From assembly GCA_011959285.1 (NCBI GenBank), contig BLLW01000012.1, positions 1 to 64,000 on the forward strand: a stretch of DNA of 64,000 nt. Reading direction: 5' to 3'. How positions within the stretch are numbered: position 1 is the stretch's first letter; each line of letters opens with the position of its first letter. Both the position numbers and the translations under genes were made by a program. Of the stretch, positions 25,900-34,387 are shown piece after piece. Source of the stretch: Lachnospiraceae bacterium (GTDB taxonomy: Bacteria; Bacillota; Clostridia; Lachnospirales; Lachnospiraceae). The notes beneath the pieces are model-generated. The model ran no database searches, was not told the DNA's origin, and saw nothing but the letters and a program-made list of their open reading frames with translations.

Positions 25900-27744
25900 T
25901 TATTTCTCCTGTAACCCCGGCTTTCCGGCTGGCGTACTCCCAAGCCTTACCAGTTCTTCCGCATTTATGGTGGTGATGATGACATTCCCGCCCTCCCCCG
26001 CTTCCTTTTTCAGCCGGTCTGCGGTTTCTTTGTCTATGATATCCAGCTTCTTTTTATCCTGCGGGTTATGGACGTACCACTTTCCTTTCCCGTCACCGCT
26101 TCTTTTGAACATGGGATGCTTAAAAGTATTAAACTTAAAATCCATCACAGGATCACACCCCCGGATCAGGACAATGCATTTCTTATTGTCCAGCTTCCTT
26201 ACCTCGTCAGGCGTCATAAGCTCACGCCCAAGGACGTCGTAATTCCTGCTGGAACTGCCCCGCTTTCCCAAGGTCTCCCCGCTGCTCCTTTTATCTATGG
26301 TGCTCTTCCCCAATAATTCACTGATATACTTATGGCTGGACTGCTCGTTTCCCCCAAGGTACACAAGGGTGTCCGCATTGCCGGGGATGGTCTCCCAACC
26401 GTCCTTAAATAATTCCTTTATCTGTGCGATATTCTGCACCACGACCACATTTGAGATCTCCCTGCTCCGCATGGTGCTTAGAAAATTCAAATAGGAATCC
26501 GGCAGGGGCGTGTTGTAAAACTCGTCAAGGTACATGGTCACATGGATTGGGAGCCTGCCCCCGTATTTTGTGTCCGCCTGAAAATAAAGCTCCTGCATCA
26601 ACTGCTCATAGAGCATCCCGATAAGGAACGCATAGGATTTGTCCGAATCCGGCGTAACAATAAACAGGGCAGTCTTAGTCTTTTTATCCCCGTTCCTGCC
26701 TGTGCCCAGCTCCCCGAAATGCAGCTCATCCCTTTCAAGGAGCTCCTTTATGGCTTTATTTTCAAGAAAGGCAAGCCTTGCGTTTACGCTGATGATGATG
26801 CTCTTTATGGTATTGTCCGCCCCGTCCATGACCTTCCTGTACTGGCGCACCGCCGGGTGCTCCTCCCCTAAAGGGCTGCTCCGTGCAAGCAGCTCAAAGC
26901 GGCAGTCAAGCCTGCTCGGCTCTCCCTTTTCCCTTTTTGCTTCCGATAGAAGCTCCAGCACGGAAACGATATTTTTCCTTCCCGGCGGCATTTCCATCCA
27001 CACATAGTAAAAAAGCGCCTGAAGGAAAAGGTTCTCCGCCTTCTCCCAGAAAGGATCATTGCTGCTGCTTTTCTTTGGCGTGGTATTTTTCATTAAATTT
27101 GTAATCAGCTTGATCACATCCGTCTCTGTCCTTAGATAGGAAAAGGGATTGTATTTATTGCTCTCCCCCGGATTTACCAGATTGAAAACCTTTATCTGAT
27201 ACCCGTTTGCTTTTAAATATTCCCCTGCGCTCCCAAGCAGCTCCCCTTTGGGATCGGTGGCGGCAAAGCTCCCCTGCATCTCCATAAGGTTGCATTTGAT
27301 CAGGAACATGCTCTTGCCCGCGCCGGAGCCGCCGATACAGAAGACGTTGTTGTTCCGCATGGTCTTTCTGGTGTTCATGGAAAGGCGTAAATTTTGTGAA
27401 AGGATGCGGTGGTAACCATCCTTATCCCCTAACTGCTTTGTCAGTTCCGCCGCCTCCGCCCACCTTGCAGAGCCATGCTCTTTCCTGAAACGGTAATTCT
27501 TCCGGTTTGTCTTCTGCACCATAAGGTATAAAAGTGCTGTGAGAAATGCTGCCGCTGTTGTGCAGGGAGTATAGGCTGTCATCTTTAAACCAAACGGATG
27601 CGCCATCTGCTCCTTAAGCGCCGGAACAAATGTATACAGCGTCATGCCCGGAGAAACCACACTGCCGAGGAAAAACCCCAGATAAAAACATCCGGCTATG
27701 GCAGTTCCATAAAAAAGACAGGCAAACACTTTTAAATTTTTCAA
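25900..27744 (-). CDS. virD4: VirD4/TraG-type coupling protein
   Basis: A 614-aa type IV coupling protein that delivers the relaxase-DNA complex to the channel. It has two N-terminal transmembrane helices, Walker A GGSGAGKSMFLIK (about residue 140), the TraG-type FAATDPKGEL motif, Walker B MYLDEFYN, and the downstream VVVVQNIAQIKELF motif. It starts at TTG 27744 with AGGTG upstream. It belongs to the operon that starts with the relaxase. Confidence 0.94.
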   Translation of the reverse strand: MKNLKVFACLFYGTAIAGCFYLGFFLGSVVSPGMTLYTFVPALKEQMAHPFGLKMTAYTPCTTAAAFLTALLYLMVQKTNRKNYRFRKEHGSARWAEAAELTKQLGDKDGYHRILSQNLRLSMNTRKTMRNNNVFCIGGSGAGKSMFLIKCNLMEMQGSFAATDPKGELLGSAGEYLKANGYQIKVFNLVNPGESNKYNPFSYLRTETDVIKLITNLMKNTTPKKSSSNDPFWEKAENLFLQALFYYVWMEMPPGRKNIVSVLELLSEAKREKGEPSRLDCRFELLARSSPLGEEHPAVRQYRKVMDGADNTIKSIIISVNARLAFLENKAIKELLERDELHFGELGTGRNGDKKTKTALFIVTPDSDKSYAFLIGMLYEQLMQELYFQADTKYGGRLPIHVTMYLDEFYNTPLPDSYLNFLSTMRSREISNVVVVQNIAQIKELFKDGWETIPGNADTLVYLGGNEQSSHKYISELLGKSTIDKRSSGETLGKRGSSSRNYDVLGRELMTPDEVRKLDNKKCIVLIRGCDPVMDFKFNTFKHPMFKRSGDGKGKWYVHNPQDKKKLDIIDKETADRLKKEAGEGGNVIITTINAEELVRLGSTPAGKPGLQEK

Positions 27745-27748
27745 ATGC

Positions 27749-28882
27749 TCACCTGCCCTTCACCGGCTGTTTTAATTCTTTTATCTCTTTTTTGGGATTC
27801 CCTGTTTTATCTGCTGTATGTCTTACCGCTTTTTCTGCCATATCCTTTGGCGCTTTCCTATCTTCCGGCGGGCTGGTCTTCTCTGCCCTTTCAGCCTCTT
27901 TCCTGCTTTCCCGGCTTCCCTGTTCCATCTGCCTTTCATCCGCCTTATGCTCCATAGCAGTGCGGATATTTTTATTGACGGAATCAAAGTAATTGTGGTA
28001 AATGTCATTCCCTTTCATGGCAGACATTACGCTCCCAAGCTCCTTATCCGCATACACCTTCATTTCCTCTTTCTTCTTAAGGAACGCCAGCGCGGTCCTG
28101 CTCCCGTCAGGGAAATAAAAATCCTCCACAGGGATGCGGATAAATTTGCCGGACTGCCTTGGGAGCCTTACCACCGCATGATCCTCCTCTCTATGGACAA
28201 TCAGCTTGGATGTGATGGTGATGGGATCATATTCCCCGGACTGGTAATGGTTCAAAATATTCAGCCGCTGGTCTAAGGGGATCGCTTCAATATCCTTCAT
28301 CTTAAGGTAGCCTGTCTCCATCCATTCAGGCTTTGCCTCCCTTCCCATGCTGCTTACGGAATACCCTTTATTTCCCATATCTTTCTGCATCACCCCTGCT
28401 TCCTTTCCTGAAATTTCTTTTTCCGCCGCCCTGCCCTTTGGCATTTCCCCATAAAATTTGTCAATCTCCCTGTCGGGAGTGTTCCGGATGTATTCCTCCA
28501 AGCCCATGACCTGCCCGGCTTTCAGCTTTTCGATCAGGGCATTCATCCGGGGCAGGGTTTCTGCATGGAAGACCATCTCCCGCATCCCGTCTTTGTTAAA
28601 ATCCGGGAGCAGGGAATAGAGGATGCCATATTTTTTCGCCATAGCCTCCACTTTCTTTAACTGCCCCTGCGGGAACCGGAACACCTGCATATCGCCGCCG
28701 CGCTTTAACAGGTTTTTCATGGAAGTCTTCCCTTCCATCTTCTCCTTTGCCAAAACCGCCATAAGAAGCTTTGTAAGCTGCTTCAATGGTTTTATTCCCA
28801 CACCGGCGACACGGAGGAATAGTTCCGTACCCTCAAAAAGAATATGGATGACCTGAACCGCATCTGTGATCTCGCTGCTCAT
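27749..28882 (-). CDS. pcfB: DUF3801 (PcfB-like) relaxosome/coupling accessory protein
   Basis: A 377-aa protein. The first 160 residues match DUF3801/PcfB (LKQLTKLLMAVLAKEKMEGKTSMKNLLKRGGDMQVFRFPQGQLKKVEAMAKKYGILYSLL). The C-terminal half is charged and ends in a Lys-rich tail. In plasmid pCF10, PcfB helps dock the relaxosome to the coupling protein, which fits its place directly before virD4. It overlaps the upstream gene by 4 bases. Confidence 0.82.
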   Translation of the reverse strand: MSSEITDAVQVIHILFEGTELFLRVAGVGIKPLKQLTKLLMAVLAKEKMEGKTSMKNLLKRGGDMQVFRFPQGQLKKVEAMAKKYGILYSLLPDFNKDGMREMVFHAETLPRMNALIEKLKAGQVMGLEEYIRNTPDREIDKFYGEMPKGRAAEKEISGKEAGVMQKDMGNKGYSVSSMGREAKPEWMETGYLKMKDIEAIPLDQRLNILNHYQSGEYDPITITSKLIVHREEDHAVVRLPRQSGKFIRIPVEDFYFPDGSRTALAFLKKKEEMKVYADKELGSVMSAMKGNDIYHNYFDSVNKNIRTAMEHKADERQMEQGSRESRKEAERAEKTSPPEDRKAPKDMAEKAVRHTADKTGNPKKEIKELKQPVKGR

Positions 28883-29187
28883 CTGTCCTCCCCTTTCTCC
28901 TGCCCCTTCGCCTGCCGCATCTCTTTCTGATACTGGAACTGCCGCTCTTTATCTGCCGCAAGCTCCTTTTCAAGGCGCTGCATTGCCGCCTCCATGATTT
29001 TCCCGGCTTCCTTTGCCTCCGCCGCCTGCCTGCATAATTTACTTAGGGCGGTATTCCTCTGCCCTGCCTTTTCCATGCTGCTATCCAAAAGGAGCACGCT
29101 GTTAATCTCTATGGACTGTGCCAGAGCGCCGCTCTTTTTCTTAAACTCCTCTGATGCAGATAAAAATTCCTGCAGCTTATGCGTCAT
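28879..29187 (-). CDS. Small coiled-coil transfer protein
   Basis: A 102-aa, almost entirely helical protein (FLSASEEFKKKSGALAQSIEINSVLLL...) with heptad-like spacing and a very charged C-terminus (QYQKEMRQAKGQEKGEDR). The family is not recognised. It overlaps both neighbours by 4 bases, so it is translated as part of the mobilization/transfer operon. Confidence 0.65.
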   Translation of the reverse strand: MTHKLQEFLSASEEFKKKSGALAQSIEINSVLLLDSSMEKAGQRNTALSKLCRQAAEAKEAGKIMEAAMQRLEKELAADKERQFQYQKEMRQAKGQEKGEDR

Positions 29188-30281
29188 ACACTCTGCCTCC
29201 TTTCGTTTAATATCTTCATGGTCATGCGCATCTCCCTGATCTTTTCCGCATCCATAGCCCTGTCTGCAAGGAGGATCAACTGCCCTTCGGTAAGACCGTC
29301 CTCAATGCCAAGGCGTATCTCCGCAATCTGCCCGGCATCCAGCTCCCCGGCTAACTTTGCCAGCAGGTCCGGCTTTTTGCGGATAAAAGGAAAGCTGAAT
29401 GAGGCGGAAAACCCTTTCTGTTTTCCGGTTTGTGTACCTTTTGCCCCGCCCTCCTGCCTCCGGCTTCTCTTTACTGCCTGACGGTTTTCCATCTCCGGGC
29501 TGTTCCCTGTCTGCTGCCTCTCCTGTGCATCCCTGCTCTCCCATGCCGCCTGCTTCTCCTTAAGCCCTTCCGCATAGGAACGCTGCACCAGCAGCTCCTC
29601 TTGAAGATTTTTATTTTCAGTTTCCAGCTCCCTTATCCTCCTGCCGGTTTCCTCCCGCTCTTCCAGAAGCCGCTCCGCATCCTGCCTTGCCTGCCGGAAC
29701 TGCTCTTCCAGTTCCAGATAGCAGGAATCATCCGCCTCCGTATCTGCTTCCCTATCTTTTCCCTGTGCCGAAAAAAGATCCGGGTTTTCCTCCATGACCT
29801 TCCTTAAGTCCTCAAGGAAGCTGTTCTGTCTTGAGAAATCTTCTTTCAGCTCCCTTACCGCTTCCGAGATGAATGCCATCTTTTCCCCGATTTTCTCCGG
29901 TATGGCTTCCCTTCCCCGCATAAGGGGAAGTATCTTCTCCCGTAACTCTACGGGCAGCATCCCCTCTTCCCAAATCTCTTTTAATTCATGCAAAGGCACG
30001 CCTGACTTTAAGGCTTCCAGAAGGATGCAGCCATTTTCCGGCTGGCTGACAGCAGACAAAAATGCCGCCGCTTCCACGCCATAGTCCTCTTTCATGGCAG
30101 TGAACATATTTTCCATGACCTCAGCAGGGATTCCCGTGTCATCAAACAGCCTAAGGTAGCTGACATCAATGCCATAGTCAAGGGCTGCCATCACCACCTT
30201 AAGCTGCTCCCCGCGGTAGTCCTTAAATTTGAAATAGGAATGCACTTCCTGCCTTGTCATATCTTTTAAATCTTTCGCCAT
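29184..30281 (-). CDS. Hypothetical coiled-coil protein downstream of the relaxase
   Basis: A 365-aa protein. An N-terminal helical repeat region (YFKFKDYRGEQLKVVMAALDYGIDVSYLRLFDDTG, with later similar stretches at ALKSGVPLHELKEIWEEGM and IRLGIEDGLTEGQL) surrounds a long coiled coil (about 180-265). The repeated D-x-G-x-x-V/L-x-x-L pattern resembles repeats in mobile-element proteins of clostridia. Function unknown; it is probably a relaxosome accessory protein. GAAAGGAGTACAG lies before the ATG. Confidence 0.65.
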   Translation of the reverse strand: MAKDLKDMTRQEVHSYFKFKDYRGEQLKVVMAALDYGIDVSYLRLFDDTGIPAEVMENMFTAMKEDYGVEAAAFLSAVSQPENGCILLEALKSGVPLHELKEIWEEGMLPVELREKILPLMRGREAIPEKIGEKMAFISEAVRELKEDFSRQNSFLEDLRKVMEENPDLFSAQGKDREADTEADDSCYLELEEQFRQARQDAERLLEEREETGRRIRELETENKNLQEELLVQRSYAEGLKEKQAAWESRDAQERQQTGNSPEMENRQAVKRSRRQEGGAKGTQTGKQKGFSASFSFPFIRKKPDLLAKLAGELDAGQIAEIRLGIEDGLTEGQLILLADRAMDAEKIREMRMTMKILNERRQSV

Positions 30282-30300
30282 CTGTACTCCTTTCCTCTAA

Positions 30301-31917
30301 TTATTTCGCCTGTTCCGGCTGTTCCTGTTTTTTATGATGGGCTGGCTGTTTTTTCATATGACCTTCTTCTGTATGGGCTGGTATTTCCGTCCTGTTCCAT
30401 CCTGTTTTTTCTGCATCACCCCCTTTCCCGGCATAAACATTTTTATTTTGCAGGAAATCATTTCTGTGGTTTCCCGCTGTATCTGTTTTCCTTAAAATCT
30501 CCTGTACTTTGTGCGGTGCTCCTGCCTCCGGCGCTGTAATCTCCACCGCCCGTACCCTGCTTTTCCCTGAAAGGATTCCGTCAATCAGGTTTTCTTCCTT
30601 TCTAAGCCCTCGTTTTGCCTCCGTCACTGCTGCAAGCTCCCTCTGGTACATTTCCTTCATTTCCAGAACCTGCCCCAATGTGTAGCCCTTCCGCACCACC
30701 GCTTCTGCCGCTTCCTTCCATTTTTCATAATAAGGAGCATAAAAAAGGCTTCCCTCTCTGTAATAGGAAGCACGGGTTTCATTCTCTTCAATTATTTTAA
30801 GCAGGGCAAGGACGCTCCTGTACGGGTATCTCCTTTTGTATATCTGGTGCCTTGCATCATCCAGACCGTCCATGCGGATGGCAAGGTCTTGTTTCCTCTT
30901 TTCCAGTTCTTCTACGGAGCGGATGTTGTGCCTGCAAAGATACAGGTACTCCGACTGCAATTTTCCAAACTCTGCCGCCTCCCCTTTGTATCTCCACATC
31001 TGGCTGTAGGGCTTTCTCTTAAGCTGCCCGGTACGGTACATCTTCGCAAAGAATGCTTTCTGGTAAGGGGATAACGGAGTATATTTTCTATAATTTTTCC
31101 TACAGATGATGATTCTTGGCGTACCGTTTTTGCTTGGAATCATCTCATGTCGGATGCCTTTATCCAGACGGGCTTCAACCGCCTCTTTGGTATAGTACGC
31201 TGAAATATCAGCAAGCCGGATAAACCGCTTGTCCCCCATTGGTTTTAGATAGGCTTCCCCATCCTTCTGCTTTACCCCATAGCCTTTCAGTTCCAGTAAT
31301 TTCAGGAAATTTTCATAACCGGTGGCAAAAGAAATGGAATCCTCCACATCTAGCCTGATCTGGTGATTCCATTTGAAAATGCCCTGTTTGGTTTTATCCC
31401 ATTTCTTCAGTGTTTTTTCCTTTGTACCGACTTCGATATCCTGTATGGAAAGACCGTATTCTCTGCACAGTCCATTGACAATGGGCTGGATCTCCCTTGC
31501 CCAGTCGCCCTTTTCGTAACGGTATTTCTTCCCGGTGCGCCATGACACGCTGTTGAAAAGGATATGGGAGTGTACATGCTCCGTATTGTCGTGGGTGGCA
31601 TACAGGCACTGGAAATCATCCCCAAAATATCTCTCCACAAACTTCTGTGTGATCTCCATAGCAGTCTCTGGTCTGACTTCCTGTTTTTTGAAGGATATGA
31701 TAAAGTGGTAGCCCTGCCGCTTGTCTGCTTTTCCATACTTCCGCTTAATAGAAAGCATCTCCTGTAATGCAGTATCGGTGTTGCAGTTATGGCTTCCCAC
31801 CAGTGCGCCGCCCTGCGTCTTTTCTTCGTCTGTGATGTAGGAAATGGCGTTTGCAAGGTGCATAGCCATGTAGCGTTTTCCTGTCTGGTGGATGCAGGAT
31901 AGTTTGGTGATTGCGAT
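30301..31917 (-). CDS. MobA/VirD2-type relaxase, apparent ATC start codon
   Basis: A 538-aa relaxase that nicks oriT and pilots the strand. The His triad is visible in EHVHSHILFNSVSW. An N-terminal Tyr region precedes it, and the charged C-terminal half ends QPAHHKKQEQPEQAK. The frame extends upstream of the first ATG (31869) by 16 family-typical residues (AITKLSCIHQTGKRY). The first of these codons is ATC at 31917, placed six bases after GGAGG, and an in-frame TAA lies seven codons before it. No ATG, GTG or TTG occurs in between. ATC either serves as a start or marks a damaged start. Confidence 0.88.
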   Translation of the reverse strand: MAITKLSCIHQTGKRYMAMHLANAISYITDEEKTQGGALVGSHNCNTDTALQEMLSIKRKYGKADKRQGYHFIISFKKQEVRPETAMEITQKFVERYFGDDFQCLYATHDNTEHVHSHILFNSVSWRTGKKYRYEKGDWAREIQPIVNGLCREYGLSIQDIEVGTKEKTLKKWDKTKQGIFKWNHQIRLDVEDSISFATGYENFLKLLELKGYGVKQKDGEAYLKPMGDKRFIRLADISAYYTKEAVEARLDKGIRHEMIPSKNGTPRIIICRKNYRKYTPLSPYQKAFFAKMYRTGQLKRKPYSQMWRYKGEAAEFGKLQSEYLYLCRHNIRSVEELEKRKQDLAIRMDGLDDARHQIYKRRYPYRSVLALLKIIEENETRASYYREGSLFYAPYYEKWKEAAEAVVRKGYTLGQVLEMKEMYQRELAAVTEAKRGLRKEENLIDGILSGKSRVRAVEITAPEAGAPHKVQEILRKTDTAGNHRNDFLQNKNVYAGKGGDAEKTGWNRTEIPAHTEEGHMKKQPAHHKKQEQPEQAK

Positions 31918-31969
31918 TAGATACCTCCAGAATTTTTATGTTGTATTATTATACATCCCATTATTTCAT

Positions 31970-33184
31970 CTACCCTCTTTTTTGTTCTTCCATTAACTCA
32001 TCAATTTTCTTTAATGCTTCCTTATCTCTTTGATTAGTTAATTCTGTTTCCTTACCTGCAAATTCTTCTATTGCTACTTCAAATGCAGTAGCACCAGAAA
32101 TATTGTAATTTACAGCACCCTCATTCTGCGTGGCAAAAAGAATATTTTTCGCCAAATCATATTTATGCATACAGCAATGTTTATATTTCTTCCCACTTCC
32201 ACAAATACATAAGCTATTACGTCCAATCTTTCCCTTTATCTTTTCAAGGTACTTGACCATGTATGTATAAGAATTTCTGTCTAAGTCCCAATCCTCTTCA
32301 TAAAAGAACACCTCACGCTTAATGATATGATCTTTAAGCGTTCCATCACTATACCGCATCAAACATTTGCTTGGACCAAACGATATGATTTCATCTTCTT
32401 TTACCCGATCCAATTCCTGTTTGTATTTTCCTACACATTCAACATAGCAATTTCTAATTATAACGTTATTTATCTTTTGTACTTCCTCAAGCATCAATAT
32501 AGAAATCTTATCTTTTATAATATAGCTTGGGATATGACCATTATAAAACACCATATAAAATTTAGCACTCAATGGCAGTAAAATCATAGTTTCTTTCATT
32601 CCTATTTGTCGATTTGAAGCATTGGAAAATCTATTCTTATACTTTAATGCAACTGTTGACATATATTGATCACTGATAAGAAACTGTTCTGTTTCATCTA
32701 CTATAATCGCCGCCTCATAACAGTTACAGACTGTCTGACACAAACCATTAATATATCTTGAATTAAAGATATTGGCAATCAGTCTTTCTACCCTGTCGAG
32801 CTTCGGTTTATCCGATGAAAATTCATATTCGTATAGCAAAGCACCACTCCTAAAATAAAACACCAAAAGAAGCGACATCATCTTCTTTATCTCACCAATA
32901 TATTTAACAGCACTCTTATCATCCTTATATGCCCCTTCCAAATCGGCAATAATTCTGTCCATCCGCGGGAATATTACAGATTCTATTTCTCCAAACTTTC
33001 TTTCTAACATATTTGTCTCAAATGCGGGATGTTCATATACATAATTCTGTTCCATTGTATCTTGAATACGCTTCGGAATAATTAATTTCTTTTCAATCAA
33101 TAATTCAAATACTTTTCCTTGATCATTCAAAAAATGCTTCAAAATACCCTGCGAAACATAATGTTGCTTTTTTGTTATATTCAT
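31970..33184 (-). CDS. DUF4238 protein with C-terminal SEC-C motif
   Basis: A 404-aa protein. The N-terminal DUF4238 signature (KKQHYVSQGILKHFLND) is followed by helical and strand segments. A SEC-C zinc-binding motif lies at about residues 325-345 (IGRNSLCICGSGKKYKHCC), with a helical tail after it. DUF4238 proteins are of unknown function and often occur in variable, mobile regions. It is the last of three AT-rich genes lying between smr/mobC and the relaxase gene, in the same direction. GGAGGACAGATAA precedes the ATG. Confidence 0.78.
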   Translation of the reverse strand: MNITKKQHYVSQGILKHFLNDQGKVFELLIEKKLIIPKRIQDTMEQNYVYEHPAFETNMLERKFGEIESVIFPRMDRIIADLEGAYKDDKSAVKYIGEIKKMMSLLLVFYFRSGALLYEYEFSSDKPKLDRVERLIANIFNSRYINGLCQTVCNCYEAAIIVDETEQFLISDQYMSTVALKYKNRFSNASNRQIGMKETMILLPLSAKFYMVFYNGHIPSYIIKDKISILMLEEVQKINNVIIRNCYVECVGKYKQELDRVKEDEIISFGPSKCLMRYSDGTLKDHIIKREVFFYEEDWDLDRNSYTYMVKYLEKIKGKIGRNSLCICGSGKKYKHCCMHKYDLAKNILFATQNEGAVNYNISGATAFEVAIEEFAGKETELTNQRDKEALKKIDELMEEQKRG

Positions 33185-33233
33185 TTATCTGTCCTCCGGG
33201 GCTCACGAAAAAGCATCTCTTCTATACAAATAG

Positions 33234-34064
33234 TCATTCTTCCATCACCAGTTCCGGCATTTCCGTCCAGTACCCCACCAATTCAGGAATCTGTGTTTTT
33301 GCCGCATAAATCATCTGAATTGCAAAATAATGAATTGGTGTCAATCCAATAGCATCCTTACTATTAACCAATCCAACAACAAGCGAATGCCCTACATCAA
33401 TATGCGCCCCTCTTTTATCCGACATATGTTTAATAAAATCATATATAGAAAGCCTATTGTAACCTATCTCATCTAAAATTTCATTTATTTTTTGATTTGC
33501 ATCTGCATCCATAGGATTCAGTTTACGATACACTTCTAAAACTTCACCTTTAAATTGAACCTGCTTTTTATCATACATTTCTTCAAACTGCAATTTTAAG
33601 TTTTTGAACTTTTTACCGTTCATTTTATTTAAAATACTTTCATATGTATGCTGTGGTATAATTTCAGCCATTACATTTACATCCCTGTCAAACCATGAAA
33701 TACTTTGCCCCATCCATTCACTGACAGAAATCCATTTTGAAACTTCCTTTATCTTGTATGGTGGTCTGATCAACACCTGCTTGTCTTCAAGAACAGTCGT
33801 CAAACCCTCAAGTGGCGGCATTTTAAAATCAGGACACACATTCAGCAGCACTGAACCATTTTCACATAGCAGCTTTCTCAAAGGCATAACCAATATCCTG
33901 TCAAGCATTGGGTGATACTCTGCATCCAATTCTTCCATCTCTTGAATACATAGTCTGATTATATTAAATTCTGTCTCAATCTCTTTTATCATACCGTGAC
34001 GGTTTAAATTAAACTCTTCTACAAAATTCAGTTCTGCTTTGTATATCCCATCAATATTTTCCAT
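33234..34064 (-). CDS. Hypothetical protein of the AT-rich island
   Basis: A 276-aa soluble protein that I do not recognise. It has a helical N-terminus, a central mixed region (VLIRPPYKIKEVSKWISVSEWM), and a C-terminal HMSDKRGAHIDVGHS segment whose His/Asp/Arg pattern looks like a conserved active or binding site. AAAGGATAAAC lies before the ATG. It lies between the DUF4238 gene and the 472-aa gene with 48 and about 320 bases of spacing. Confidence 0.65.
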   Translation of the reverse strand: MENIDGIYKAELNFVEEFNLNRHGMIKEIETEFNIIRLCIQEMEELDAEYHPMLDRILVMPLRKLLCENGSVLLNVCPDFKMPPLEGLTTVLEDKQVLIRPPYKIKEVSKWISVSEWMGQSISWFDRDVNVMAEIIPQHTYESILNKMNGKKFKNLKLQFEEMYDKKQVQFKGEVLEVYRKLNPMDADANQKINEILDEIGYNRLSIYDFIKHMSDKRGAHIDVGHSLVVGLVNSKDAIGLTPIHYFAIQMIYAAKTQIPELVGYWTEMPELVMEE

Positions 34065-34387
34065 ACTATGTTTATCCTTTCAAATTATAAAATCGCTTTA
34101 TTGCAATTAATATTGCAACGTAATTATATTTGCTGATGCTTAATTATATTATGACTTCTATTCAGATAAATTCTACAGCGGTTAGTTACACATTTTAATT
34201 TATATTTATGCAGAAATTTCTGATCTAATTTTTATAGCTATTTCTTCCGTATACTTTTTTAAGTGTATTTCGTCTTTTTTGCTATATATACAAGAAAGTG
34301 TTATTTTTCACAATATGATTTATATTACATTCCACAAACACATCATTTTGAGCTCTTCTTTTATAAAAAAATATTTAATTGTCCTCT
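34065..34387. other. AT-rich intergenic region
   Basis: These 323 bases are very AT-rich and contain no ORF with a ribosome binding site. They may hold the promoter of the 276-aa gene. I see no repeat or RNA signature. Confidence 0.4.

Noticed and set aside
6985..30340. Recurring CAGCCAGCCCAT and AACCAGCCC motif near several element A genes
   Set aside because: Some copies are inside coding sequence (QPAHH, QPAHD) and the spacing and orientation vary. I could not support a regulatory role.
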